A stretch of 64,000 bases of DNA from Pollenia angustigena (GCA_930367215.1 OV884056.1:198379310-198443309), one strand, 5' to 3'; numbered from the stretch's first letter, positions 33,013-43,418 are shown. Notes: a model not told the origin generated them from the sequence alone. A program made the numbers and translations.

Positions 33013-33727
33013 GAACTCTTTTTGCATGCAGTATCTTTCAAATGGTTGAATTCAGCAAGAAAATGATTCTGGTAAAATTCCAAAATCGAAAGCTTGAGAG
33101 GAAAACCAAAAATATGGTTGGTTTTACACACTTCATCGCTCAAATTGAAGAAAACTACATGCTGGCCGAAGAGGTAAATCTTTCTCTACCACACGGCATC
33201 AAAATCTCAATTTAATTAAAAAGTGGATTTAGCGGGTTTGCATATAAATTGGCAAAGTAGACTGGTCCTTATCTTCTGACTTAAAAATTTTTAAGCAGAT
33301 CCTCTTAAATTTTTTTTATTTTTGGAAAATATGTATTAGAACATTTTTTGAAAGTTTTTATGTCCAAAAATTTTGGAGTTGGGGTCGCGAGTTTTTGTGG
33401 GTACTTTGAATCCAACTCCGGTACAAAAACCTCAATTCCGACTCAACTGACAGATGCCTGTTCACTGGAGGTCATAAGTCATCGAGTTATTGACCCGTCC
33501 GTAACATACACAATATCGTAAAACAAACTGTTTTGTACAGGAAAATTGCCACAGAATTGATGATGCACCATCTGGTTTTTATCCTAATACAAGTTTTAAT
33601 ACATACTGAAACAAAAAAAGTCTAAATAGGTAATCTACTTCTTTTATTGGAATTTCAGTTGGGTTTTCAATTAGATGATAAATTAATAAGAATTTTTTTC
33701 TGCATTCGATTGTTAGACTAATGCTAA

Positions 33728-33995
33728 GGTATCATTAGGAATCACTGGTTATTCCAAGAACTGAAACTGAATCATCTAGTTTTAAAACATACAAATTCTG
33801 ATCCTTTTCGGAGAATATGTAAAGATTTTAACGAAATGTATTATTTAGTTGACTTTTCTTTAAGTACCAGTGTCATTAAACGTAGTATCATCTTGTTTTT
33901 AAATACATAAATTAATAATATTGTTTGTAATTTAATTATAGTCTATACGGATTTAAATCCATAGACTTTAATAAATAAATAAAAAAAAAAATAAA
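33728..33995 (+). mobile_element. LINE 3' end with ORF2 C-terminus
   Basis: One frame reads to a stop at 33908-33910, including NSDPFRRICKDFNEMYYLVD and STSVIKRSIILFLNT, a plausible C-terminal tail of a Jockey-group ORF2. It is followed by a 3' UTR with GGATTTAAATCCATAGAC (33950-33967) and a tail AATAAATAAATAAAA. The 3' UTR matches the minus-strand LINE at 24475-25815 and the fragment at 43370. Severely 5'-truncated. Confidence 0.6.
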
Positions 33996-34004
33996 TTATA
34001 GCTA

Positions 34005-34245
34005 CGGTCACACTTATTAAATGTTTGACCAAATAAGCGTAACCCCTAATTTTGTCAATAGCTAGTGAGATTTAACATGGTCTTAATATCACAAAATAAA
34101 CTAATTATACTACACGACATAGCAAAAAATAGTTTTTGTAAGTTGTGATATTATAATCAAAATAAATATTGGAATTAAAGGAAATGATTATTTCGTTTGC
34201 TTGTTGGTCCCGCTTTTATCGTCAAATATTTGACAAGTGTGACCG
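34005..34245. mobile_element. MITE with CGGTCACACTT ends
   Basis: Left CGGTCACACTTATTAAATGT and right (minus strand CGGTCACACTTGTCAAATAT) are inverted over about 28 bp. No coding. It lies ten bases after the LINE tail. Target duplication unclear. Confidence 0.65.
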
Positions 34246-34997
34246 CCCTCAATGAAGTGTAGGTACAACCAATATATCAAAGTCGACTAGAGATGCTGGC
34301 TTAGAGATCTTAAAGGTGTTATGATAGTGACTGAATTTGTTTACTTATCACAGGAGATGCTTAATAAAGCATCTCTGCAAGAGCTAAGAACGTGATCCAG
34401 AAAGTTAATTAACACATCTCATCTGCCAGGTATGAAAAATTCTAATACGGATTTATTTAGCTTGAACCCCAAACTGTTCTTTATGACTTAATTTAGAAAC
34501 GTTTATACTTTGGTTTAAATGGACTTTTTTTACCGTGAAAAAAATTCTAAGAAGAGGTAAATCCCATATAGACTCCCTTTCGAAAATTGCGCTTTTTAAC
34601 ACCAAAAAATCTCCTACTATCAGGACGAAATTGGGCACAAATAACCCTTAAATAAACCTTATCCTTGAGAAAAGGTGGTAGGTCAATTAAAAAGTATATG
34701 GAGATGGAAATCATGATACACTTGTCCTATTTGGATTGGCACATTTCACACTTTGATAGTACTTCCCCGATTTTTTTGGTACAATTTAAAATTTTTGTTT
34801 TATATTTTAATGAACAGTATTCATAACATAAAATGTAGGATTTTATCGGCCGTATAAACAGTGTTCCATTATTACAACTTAACTTCAACCCGCCAGGTAG
34901 GTAGTTTTTTATTTAATTTCCGAACATTTTAAGGTTAAAAGTGAAATCAAAGGCTGCCAGCAGAATCACCCAAAGCAAAATCTCTATATATGTACTA
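34246..34997. other. No recognisable gene
   Basis: AT-rich DNA; the 61-codon minus-strand frame at 34453-34638 has no domain. Confidence 0.3.
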
Positions 34998-36091
34998 CAC
35001 AGAAAAAAATAGCATGAGTTTTTAAGTAATAAATTTTTTTTTTCTTTAATTTTTCTAATATCTTGTAACAATTTTCTTAATTAACATGTTTGTAAATTAT
35101 AAAAAAATATAAAATATTTGGGTTGAAATCACTAAATAAGAGAAACGATAGGCAGATTATTGCACAACTGAATCAATCTTTGTGGTAAGTAAAGTTGTTG
35201 TTTGAACAGTTAATAGATTTTAACTGGACTTTTATATATTCTAGTTTTCAAATTCTAGATGATTGGTGTCAAAATTTCGTTTTATGCAGATGTTACAACA
35301 TTCTTTTGCATCTAGTTCGAAGTATTTTTCTTAAGTTAGTATTTAGTTATGGTATCTGTGATGTAATTTGTTGTTTTAATACAAAATTAAAAAAAAAAAA
35401 AAACAAGTAAGAAAGTATAGTCGGTCCAACCCGACACATCATGCTTATGTGTCCATATAAATATGGATTTATCTATGTTTATAAACTTCATTAAAATCGG
35501 TTTAAAAGTTTGTGAGAGGCAGAAATTACCCCATATCTCCCTTTGTGGTCCTATTTTTTAAAAACTGCATAGCTTATGTGTCCATATAGATATGGATCTA
35601 TCTATGTTTAAAATTTCATTAAAATCGGGTTGATAGGAAAAATTTGCCCCTATCTCCCCTCGTGGTCCTAGTTTTTAAAAAATGCATCCCTTTTGTGTCC
35701 ATAAAGATATGATTCTATGTATGTTTTAAATTTCATTTAAATCGGTTTGATAGTTTCTGAGAGGAAGAAATTTCCCTTTATCTTCCCTCGTTGTCCTACG
35801 ATTTGGCCCATTTATCTCCATTATCTCCATAATTGCGACCTGTACTTTGCGCACAAGATTACATGGACAGCCAGCCAGCCAGCCGGACGGACATCGCTAG
35901 TTCGACTCAGAAAGTGATTCTGAGTCGATCGGTATACTTTAAGGTGGGTCTAGGACCAATATTTTAAGGCGTTACACATATCAGTACAAATGCATAATAC
36001 CCTCTCCACTATTGTGGTGTGGGTATAATTAATTTTATTGCCGAATATGGTATTCAATATGACAATTGAGTTGTGGTATTTTTTTTCTGTG
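34998..36091. mobile_element. CACAG-ended MITE, TA-flanked, with DINE inside
   Basis: Left CACAGAAAAAAATAGCA and right (minus strand CACAGAAAAAAAATACCA) are inverted, with TA outside both (34996-34997, 36092-36093). Most of its length is a DINE-1-like insertion at 35402-36030, so the element was about 465 bp before that insertion. Confidence 0.75.
35402..36030 (+). mobile_element. DINE-1-like repeat, copy 2
   Basis: Starts AACAAGTAAGAAAGTATAG plus a GTCGG..CCGAC hairpin. It has three tandem-like blocks of TGTGTCCATATAGATATG.. TTTCATTAAAATCGG, then GCGCACAAGATTACATGGAC, CAGCCAGCCAGCCGGACGG, an inverted GACTCAGAA / TTCTGAGTC pair, and ends ATTGTGGTGTGGGTATAATT. Confidence 0.8.
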
Positions 36092-36169
36092 TACCGATGG
36101 CCAGAAAGTATGTGTCACTACTTGTGTGTGTAATCACTGCAAACTGCCTGCGTCTCCGAATCAGAAACA

Positions 36170-36412
36170 ATGATTAATGCCGCAATTGCGGATTCGAAAA
36201 CTGGCGGTACCAAAATTACGAACAGTCAAAATAGATCCCATTTTGCTACTTCCAAAAAATTCTTTAATGTATTTGCATTTAAAGCTTCGCTAGGAGTATG
36301 GATTGGTTATATCGTGGGAGTCCTGTTTAAATGGTATTCCACCGGGAATATGTACAACGGGTTAAAAGCTCAAAGTGTTTTAGCGAAAACTAACTATTAT
36401 CTCTATTCCTGA
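36170..36412 (+). CDS. Open frame of 80 codons, doubtful
   Basis: ATG-started and open, with a hydrophobic stretch (ASLGVWIGYIVGVLF, residues 43-57) that could be a membrane segment, after a Ser/Thr/Asn-rich N-terminus. I recognise no family. It begins 79 bases after a MITE end, has no upstream promoter signal, and lies in otherwise non-coding DNA, so a chance frame or the remnant of a transposon is more likely than a gene. Confidence 0.15.
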   Translation: MINAAIADSKTGGTKITNSQNRSHFATSKKFFNVFAFKASLGVWIGYIVGVLFKWYSTGNMYNGLKAQSVLAKTNYYLYS

Positions 36413-36584
36413 CCTAACAAAGAGTTTGAAACACGTTTTTTTTTCTTAAAATCAGAAATGTTATGCTCCATCACTGTTTAGGATCGCTATTGGAAAATCA
36501 TTGTTACATATATTTGGGTTTTTCACATACCATTATTATCATCATTAGACCTGTCCCACACACTCAAACAAAAATGGCTTTTAA

Positions 36585-36715
36585 TCCGGTAGACTAGCTG
36601 GTAATGAGCTAGTTGCGGGTTCGATTCCCGCCAGAGACTCTGGTTTCTTTCCTGCAGACAAGCGAAAAGCTTCGCGGAATTAGCTTAATTGTTTTTTTTT
36701 TTTTTTTTTTTTTTG
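36585..36715 (+). mobile_element. tRNA-headed SINE-like element, copy A
   Basis: GTAGACTAGCTGGTAATGAG precedes a perfect T-arm hairpin GCGGG-TTCGATT-CCCGC (36615-36631), that is a Pol III B box. About 60 bases of tail (CCAGAGAC.. GCGAAAAGCTTCGC hairpin.. TTAGCTTAATTG) lead to a run of about 24 T. It lacks the anticodon-arm stretch present in the related copy at 39624-39696, so it is not a functional tRNA. Confidence 0.6.
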
Positions 36716-37329
36716 AAAAATTACTTCCACTTTCAATTAGAATTAATTTCTGTACACGAAATGTCTTAAAAAATAAATCGGATTTGTGAACATTGCAGCT
36801 AAGGAAACATTCCCTTTAACTTTATTTGTTTAATGTCAATTGTACACCTCATTGTTGAGATAATTTTTTAAATTTTAAATTTCTATTTTATTCTACATTA
36901 TCTTTGTTTATCTTTTTTACATACCGGTATTAAATAATTTTGAATTTGAATTTTAAGAATAATTTATGCTTTTTTAGGTTTTTACAGCATTTTTAACTTC
37001 AAACCATTTTGTTTGCTAAATTATGTATTTAGTAAAAAAAAAATTAGAATTTTCTATTTAACTGTTAATAGTTTGTTTATTTTAGTTGTATGATTCTAAT
37101 GTGAAACTATCAACATGAGTGCAGGTGAAAAGATATGAGAACAAAACAATGTTTAAAAAAAATAACACAAAGCAAAACATACAAACTAAAGAAATTCTAA
37201 GAAGTTTTCAAGAAATGATATGTTGTTAAAATCATTACGATCGCAACAATGACGTTGGTTGCCATCATTTAATTGTTGTTTAGATTAAAAGAATAAATTT
37301 AATGTTTGATGCTTAATATTGTTACGTCG
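36716..37329. other. No recognisable gene
   Basis: AT-rich DNA with several A and T runs. Confidence 0.3.
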
Positions 37330-37566
37330 CACATTGGGGTCAATCGCAAAAAAATAGGTACTAATCTGAATCTCTTAAACTACTGTTCGGATAGCAAATT
37401 TATTAATGAAGGAGTCGTAGAGAAGGACATAGGCTGCCACCCTCCAATTACCCCATAAGCCTAAAGGCCATGTCCTCCTCTACGACATGTTCATACATGA
37501 TTTTGCAATTTGACCAGTTGTTGAGTTCAAATGTATTACCATTTGCTTGCGATTGATCCCACTGTG
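37330..37566. mobile_element. MITE with CACA(G/T)TGGG ends and inner palindrome
   Basis: Left CACATTGGGGTCAATCGCAA and right (minus strand CACAGTGGGATCAATCGCAA) are inverted. An inner inverted pair, GTCGTAGAGAAGGACAT (37414-37430) and ATGTCCTCCTCTACGAC (37468-37484), makes the whole element a foldback. The flanking pentamers CGTCG and CGTAG may be a decayed target duplication. Confidence 0.7.
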
Positions 37567-38154
37567 CGTAGCGGCGCGTCGTATCGTAACTATTTAAATA
37601 AAAACTGTTTATATTGTTTATTTTCAAACAAATTTTTAATTGTTATTTTAATGAAGGTTTGACGAATCAACAAAATTAAAAATGTTACAAATTTGTTACG
37701 TTTACTTCACCACTTTTCTTCTTTCACTTTAATGATTACAACAATTTTTTGTGGTAAAATCATGAATAAGAAAAGGTGACATTTCTAGGAAGCAAACCAG
37801 TTAAATTTTCAAGAATATTTTTTTAATTTTTTTAAGATCTACACAAAAAAACTGTTAACTGAAGTATAAATGATAAAATTTAATAGTTTATTAACATGTA
37901 TTACATACATTTAAAACATTAAAAAAATGGGGACAGCGTAAACTCTTTATTTAAATAAAGAAGAAGTTTTGCTTATCTCATCTCTGGTAGGACCATTTTT
38001 ATTAGCTTAAATAAAAATAATCTTAAACTCCGGATTAAATCGATAAAATTTATCTGATTAAAAAAACAAATATATTTGGCTGTGCCGAATCTTTAATGCT
38101 CTCTACCAGAAATTATAATTTTTTAAGAGCGGACTTTATATGAAATCTGTTACA

Positions 38155-38445
38155 GATTAATCTTCAATGGCAGATTATTGCATTGTCTTTCAGGCCGAGA
38201 TAAAGGCCTTCTATATACCTGTGAAGAAAATTCAGTATGTTGAGATGTCTGCCAGGGCTATCCATATTCTTACAGATAGTAAAGCAGCCTCAAAATCTCT
38301 GGAGAGTGTGTTCAACATGTGTTCAATGTGTTCCTGGTCACAGGGTAAATACATGAAAACTAATTTGTTTGCATATGCAAGCAGCACTTTCAATCACAAC
38401 GATTCAATTTGTTATATATGTATGTTGGTGTTTGATGTGTAGAAA
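38155..38445 (+). pseudogene. LINE RNase H domain fragment
   Basis: An open stretch reads ADYCIVFQAEIKAFYIPVKK and AIHILTDSKAASKSLESV. F-Q-A-E-I and T-D-S-K-A-A carry the first Glu and second Asp motifs of the RNase H domain found in I, R1 and Loa-type LINEs. The sequence upstream (first Asp motif) and downstream is not recognisable. It lies on the opposite strand to the LINE tail at 38890-39335, so the two are not one simple element. Confidence 0.65.
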
Positions 38446-38610
38446 CTTATCGCAAAAAAACATTTCATCCTGTGTAAAAACCACGAAAATCTGACGCTTT
38501 ATGGGAGAGAAAGGAACTCAAACAGAGTCAAAGCTGTTCAGAATTCACATCAGAAAACTGATAACGGTGATATCTGTTAGGCTTCTTTCATAGGCCAGAA
38601 GGTGCCCTCA

Positions 38611-38880
38611 CACAGAAAAACTAACAATGTTAAATTAACATGGCGAAATGTTGATTGAGAATCATAGTAAATTTCGGCAAAAGTATGTCTTTTATTTTAA
38701 TGAAATAATGATATTCATATTAATTTTAAAAGAAAATATTAAAATAACCTTAAATCACGTTTATTTAATATTATTCACTGTTAAAATAACATTGCTCAGT
38801 ATTGAATCCATAAAAACCTGTTTAATATTAAAATCCAAAGTTTATCTTGTTAAATTAATATGCATTCATACATACATATA
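38611..38880 (+). mobile_element. CACAG-ended MITE with GTTAAATTAACATG words, left part
   Basis: CACAGAAAAACTAACAATGT, then TTAAATTAACATGG, TGTTGATTGAGAATCAT, ATAACCTTAAATCACGTTTA, GAATCCATAAAAACCTGTTT and TTATCTTGTTAAATTAATAT follow the same order as the copy starting at 63244. This copy stops near 38880. It is inserted between two LINE fragments. Confidence 0.65.
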
Positions 38881-38889
38881 AGTGAAGGA

Positions 38890-39335
38890 CATGAGCACCA
38901 CGACCCATAGGATCGTTTGTGCAGCCCATGTGTCTCACCATGTCAGGTTTAGGCTGCGTATTAAGCCCATTACCCTGCCCGGTGAAAGCTCATAAATATC
39001 AGTGGGGCCCACTATTTGTCACCCGAAAAATTTCCGCATAGAAGTCCCCAAGGCGGGACATAAGCAGAGCAGATGCTCCAACGTTTTATCATCCATCTCA
39101 CAGAATCTGCATATTTTGGTAGATGTATTACCCAACTTAAGCTGGTGGTATCTAAAAGCACAGGGCCTCGTACATATGCCAACTAGCAGTCTGAGTTCCG
39201 CTTTCTCAAGCAGCAGAAACCTGCCTGCCCTGCGCCAGGACAGTGTTACAAATCTTTTAGACTGTCTTAATCCAGAAGTGGACGTTCATGCGTGAAGGAA
39301 TTCACGATCGGACCATTCGTGTAACGTCCCCCTGA
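38890..39335 (-). pseudogene. LINE C-terminal segment with zinc knuckle
   Basis: The minus-strand frame includes FLLLEKAELRLLVGICTRP and then ICRFCEMDDKTLEHLLCLCP, the C-x2-C-x(n)-H-x(4)-C zinc-binding motif that follows RNase H in I/R1-type LINEs. GLIRSLNLTW after it matches the family's usual tail. There is a stop soon after the finger. GC content is higher than the surroundings. The plus-strand frame at 39002-39295 is a shadow. Confidence 0.7.
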
Positions 39336-39339
39336 TGTG

Positions 39340-39623
39340 ACCCACAGGGACGCCGAAGAAAGGCTCCGGACCTATAAATGCACTGAAAGAATTTTCTTCG
39401 CAATACCAATGAATTTTGACATTAATCCCATGTAAAATTGCATTAAAAAGGAACCTATGCAGCGCTTCGTTGGATCAATGAAACCTGTTTCATTAAAAGG
39501 ATTTAATGAAAGAAACATTACATTAGATCAATGAATATTATTCATTGGATGAATACTTTCAATAAAGTAAAAAACAATTTTTTTTTTATTTTTTCTTATT
39601 TTATTTTTTTTTTTAATTTTTTC
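39340..39623. other. Possible word-repeat MITE end
   Basis: The words TCAATGAA, ATTCATTGGAT and TTTCATTAAA recur in both orientations at 39405-39560. The end is not defined. Confidence 0.3.
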
Positions 39624-39696
39624 TGTCTCTGGCGGGAATCGAACGCGCAACCTCGGTGCTGATAGACTAGCTCACTACCAGCTAGCCTACCGCGGC
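39624..39696 (-). mobile_element. tRNA-headed SINE-like element, copy B
   Basis: The minus strand reads GCCGCGGTAGGCTAGCTGGT.. then a T arm GCGCG-TTCGATT-CCCGC (39632-39648) and CAGAGAC, followed by an A-rich tail at 39550-39620. It is about 72 bases, the length of a tRNA, with D-arm-like GCTGGTAGTGAGC. The mismatched stems and tail point to a SINE head rather than a working tRNA. Confidence 0.55.
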
Positions 39697-40071
39697 TGTA
39701 TAGTTTTAGAATAAAAAAAACTTGTTTTTTACTCAATTAAGAGCGTAAATATGAGATTAAATTTTCCATAACAACAATAAAAACGTTGATTGAAAGTGGA
39801 TTCAAAGTTTTTGTTTCATTACTATAACGATATTTTTATTGTCATAATGAAAATTTTAATTTATGAAGGCAATTATTGAAATATTTTGCTTTTATAAAAA
39901 CATTTTTGATTTCATAAATTTAATGGCATACATATAAAGCTTAGTGTAGACGATATGTTGAATCAGCAAATGTATGCTTATACTCATATGCTTAAAAATA
40001 ATAACAAATGTCTCTATCAGCATATGCAATATGCTAGGTGTCTAGACGATATGCTGAAAATACTAATGGCA

Positions 40072-40200
40072 TGTTCGTCGATAACGAATGAAGACTTCGT
40101 TCGCATAGTTTACATGCAAAACAAAAACAATATTTTATAATTTGTTTTTGTTTTAAATGTAATTTAAGCGAACGAAGTCTTCATTCGTTATCGACGAACA
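40072..40200. mobile_element. Palindromic MITE
   Basis: The left arm TGTTCGTCGATAACGAATGA.. GACTTCGTTCGC.. AAACAAAAACAA and its inverse on the right are nearly perfect over about 59 bp, with about 10 bp between them. A single arm is found at 20437-20500. Around it, GTGTAGACGATATG-TGAA words recur as direct repeats at about 39945, 40030 and 40283, so it sits inside another word-repeat element. Confidence 0.75.
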
Positions 40201-40605
40201 GGCCCTAAATTTTTCAAATTCATCATATGCTAGCAAATGATATTTCAACAAATAAGTTGGCATACAATTTTTGTGTCTACACGATACATATGTTGAATTT
40301 CGTATGTTGAGTAAAGAGAACATTTGTTTAAAAATTAAAAATATATTGACAATTCTCTTTTTTTATTATTTTATATAAAATTTGTTATCCATTATCGCCT
40401 TTATTGCAAAAATGAATAGTTTTAGTGTAATTAACACTTAAAAAGTAATAGTGCTTTATTGGGCTTGGTTAAATCCGCAAAAAATTAAAATATTTAAGGA
40501 CTGGATTGATCTTAAAATTATTAGTAAAGTCTCACAGCTTATTACTTTATTTCAGTTCTACCCCTATGGTAAATTATGTGCCGAACAGAATGTTTTATGG
40601 ATTTA

Positions 40606-41545
40606 TTTGATACCCACACCACTATAGTGTCTGTAACACCTAAAAATATTGGTCCTATAACCATCGTTAAGTATACCGATCGACTCAATCGCTATCTCAG
40701 TCGATATAAGGATGTCCGTCCGTCCGGCCGGCTGGCTGGCTGTCCACTTTGTAGTGCGCAAAGTACTTGTCGCAATAATTTGATGAAATTTGGTACATTG
40801 GTTCTATTATTTATTGTAATTAAACGATAAGGAACGGTCCATAATTTCTCAAAGATCCCATAAAAACTTCTTTCCGAATAAGAGTCTTTGCGCTCATAAA
40901 CCATGTAATATGTTGGTATTAAGACCAAATCTGGGTCAAAAAGTTTTATTGTAAATCTATTGTTCCCATACAAATACCACTCCCAAAAATATTACCAATC
41001 CCATAACGTCCTTAAAAATCTTGATCGGCTGAGTAATTTTTAGTATTAAAAACATAAATAAGACCAAATTTCAATACAAAACACTTGTATGTTTCAACAG
41101 TTTTAAAGTCCCGCTTTCTACGGGAGCTATAGTGAGTTTTTTTTTTTTGCCGATTATCACAAAATTGCATCGGGTTATTTCTAGCCACTTAAAGCTAAAT
41201 TGGACTATATTTTTCCACAATATCAATATTTTTTACGGTTTTGGCGTATTTAAATGATTTCCCAGAGTGGGCTTTATACGGAGCCTATAGTAAATTGTGG
41301 GCCGATCTTCTCCAAATTTAGTTGTGTGATTTCTAATTTTATGAAAATATGACCGACCAAATTTTAGTATAATAGCGTTATTAGGTACGTCTTAGGCATA
41401 TTTAAGTATTTCCGAGAATGGGTTTAACATGGGGCTTATGGTAAATTATGGAACGATCATCTTAGTGTGATATCTAGTCATATAAAGTTCTTGCAAAATT
41501 AAATAGCAATCGGTTCATTCTGTCGCGAATTTTTGTTAGTTTCTT
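40606..41545 (-). mobile_element. DINE-1-like repeat, copy 3, degenerate
   Basis: Minus-strand copy. It runs from ATACCCACACCACTATAG through AAGTATACCGATCGACTC, the GTCCGTCCGTCCGGCCGGCT core and TTTGTAGTGCGCAAAGTAC. It then passes into 2-3 diverged copies of a block with CCCATA / GGGC-TATGGTAAATT-TG / CCGATC-TC. The AAGTAAGAAAG terminus is not found. The frame at 40576-40830 is repeat DNA. Confidence 0.6.
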
Positions 41546-41647
41546 TAACAGAAACATCAATTTTTAAAGGTGTTGGAGTTCTGGTTAAAAAGAAGAAAAT
41601 TTACTCAGCTGAGCGATCGTTGCTTGATATACCATTAAATTAATGTC

Positions 41648-41765
41648 AAAAATTTTAGGCTTCAAAATGGTAACTCGCATTCATGTCGTCCGTAAGCGAT
41701 AAGTTTCTATCGTACAAATCTGCTTCGTTGGAAGCTGAATTTTTCATTTCGCATTTTTTTTTTTA
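41648..41765 (-). repeat. Dispersed repeat Y, second copy
   Basis: The minus strand GCTTCCAACGAAGCAG, ACGGACGACATGAA, CATTTTGAAGC and TTTTTGACA match 10455-10580. It directly follows, in the sense direction, the mariner transposase remnant. Confidence 0.6.
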
Positions 41766-41789
41766 GTTGGGGAATGGTTCTTGGCTGTT

Positions 41790-42055
41790 AGCCATGTTGT
41801 GTTTCAGATATCCCAAAACAAAAACAGTCAGGAGCTTTTAACTCTGGTGAACGTGGTGGCCAGTTAAAATCGCTTCTGCGCGAAATAACATGTTCGCCGA
41901 ATTTGTCCCTTAACAAAGCCATTGAGGAACCGGAAATATGTACTAATGTTACAAAAATTTTCTACACCAATCGCCGTGGTAGTCCAAGTTTTGTCGATCT
42001 TAAACTTGTTAATGTTGAGGGACTATGCTATACGCTCACCCGTACACGTTCAATA
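41790..42055 (-). pseudogene. mariner-family transposase remnant
   Basis: The minus-strand frame reads SMALLRDKFGEHVISRRSDF then NWPPRSPELKAPDCFVFG, which is the region around the last catalytic Asp (motif PRSxDLxxxDxxxWG) of mariner-type transposases with several substitutions. Upstream frames are broken. Neither terminal repeats nor the N-terminal half are visible here. Confidence 0.75.
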
Positions 42056-42108
42056 TTTTGAGCAGTGTTAACGGTACGTGATCTTCCGGCAGCAGGAAGG
42101 GCTCTTAT

Positions 42109-42648
42109 CAGGGCTGTCGAGTCGCCAACAAATATTTCTAACTCCGACTCCTACTCCATTCTTTAACATTTTTAAGTGCGATTCCGATTCGTACTCTAAC
42201 CTTAAAGTTAAATGTATATGAAACTGGTCCTTATTTGACTTAAGGCTTATTTTTTAAGTGTAGTACACTCTAAATTGTGAAATATAGAAAAAAAAATGAT
42301 TTTAACTCGTAGAAAAGTTGCCTACGAGTAAAAATATTTTTTTAGTTTTTAAAGTATTTTAGGTAGATTTTTGAATGCAGTTTTTGCTAATATGATGTTT
42401 AGGGGATCTTGTTACCACTGTGGACCAACCAGATAACCGAGAATGATGGACTGTACCCCATTTTAAAGATAACAATCCCAGCTATTTTAATTGTAACACG
42501 TGCCGCATTGAGCTTAATTTTCTGTCTTCAAAGTTTTAAAAATTTTTATCAAATTTTTTTTATTTGAAAAATATTAGAAAAATTTTGGAGTTTTTTGTGA
42601 GTACTTCGAATACGGTCTAAAAACCACAACTCCGACTCCACAGCCATG
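42109..42648. mobile_element. CAGGGCTGT-GAGTCG-ended MITE, compact copy
   Basis: The left end CAGGGCTGTCGAGTCG and the right end (minus strand CATGGCTGTGGAGTCGG) are inverted; CTCCGACTCC words lie near both. Flanking octamers GCTCTTAT (42101-42108) and GTTCTTAA (42649-42656) agree at 6 of 8, suggesting a hAT-type 8-bp duplication. Same family as 32285-33460. Confidence 0.65.
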
Positions 42649-42656
42649 GTTCTTAA

Positions 42657-43360
42657 AGACCTATGTTGACGAAAACTTCCAATTAAATGGTGGCGTAGGT
42701 ATACAAATTCGTCGATAATTTACTGCATCTAAAAAAATGTTTCGCTCATTCTAGCAACAGCATTGAATCTGTAAACAAACTGTTCCTCTTATTTTTTTTA
42801 AGAGTTCTTGGATAGAATTCGCTTTTACTACCTTAATACGAATGCTGCCTTGGTCTAATTAAGTTACCGACGTTAAAAAGACGTAGAATATTGTTTAGTA
42901 TCTTGTTTTTAATGGGTCTAATACTTGGTGATGTAGATTTGGGCTATTTGTTGAGCAAATTTAGCTTTAATGTTCCAGTGAGACCTAGACAAAATTTGCA
43001 GCCGTTGAATTTAAGGTACTACAACGCTCTGTTTAAGCTAACAAGGACTCCTATTGTCAAATTTGATTAAATTTAAATAATCTGCATCACCTAATTGACC
43101 TTTCTTATAGTTAAGGTGTTTAAAAAAGAAAAATTATTCTTTATTAAATAACCCAGTAAAAGTGTTGAGTAATCAGAAAATCTACTTACAATTCTACTGA
43201 AAGAACCAATGAATTTTACAAGAGATGTCCCAAAATGGACGCATTCAAAAGTCCTTATATTTTTTAACTACATACATCCGGAAAAAAGAAGTTATAGAAG
43301 TTGTTATAGATGTTTTTACTGGGAAGTTAATATCATTATTCTTTTTTTTAAGGTATTCTA
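42657..43360. other. No recognisable gene
   Basis: AT-rich DNA. It may include decayed LINE 3' sequence upstream of 43370 but I cannot show it. Confidence 0.3.
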
Positions 43361-43418
43361 ATTTGTACACTATGTATGTAAGGATTTATAATCCATAGAC
43401 CGAAATAAATAAATCAGT
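43361..43418 (+). mobile_element. LINE 3' UTR fragment
   Basis: GGATTTATAATCCATAGACC (43382-43401) followed by GAAATAAATAAATCAG matches the 3' ends at 24475 (minus) and 33950 (plus). No coding part is recognisable upstream. Confidence 0.55.

Larger units (their letters stand above)
32285..33460. mobile_element. CAGGGCTGTGGAGTCG-ended MITE, loaded with nested insertions
   Basis: The left end CAGGGCTGTGGAGTCG continues into repeated AACTCCGACTCC words. The right end holds GGAGTTGGGGTCG, GAATCCAACTCC and ATTCCGACTCA, with a decayed terminus. The same family occurs at 42109-42648 at about 540 bp; this copy is over 600 bp longer because it contains SINE pieces and a foldback. Confidence 0.65.

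Noticed and set aside
36170..36412. 80-codon frame as a confident membrane protein gene
   Set aside because: Kept only as a low-confidence entry, as there is no family match and no gene context.
36615..36631. Functional tRNA gene
   Set aside because: The T arm is perfect but the anticodon arm is missing and no acceptor stem can be formed.
39002..39295. 97-codon plus-strand frame with Ser-rich sequence
   Set aside because: Antisense shadow of the LINE zinc-knuckle segment on the minus strand.
39624..39696. Functional tRNA gene on the minus strand
   Set aside because: Length is right, but stems are poorly paired and an A-rich tail follows directly; a SINE head fits better.
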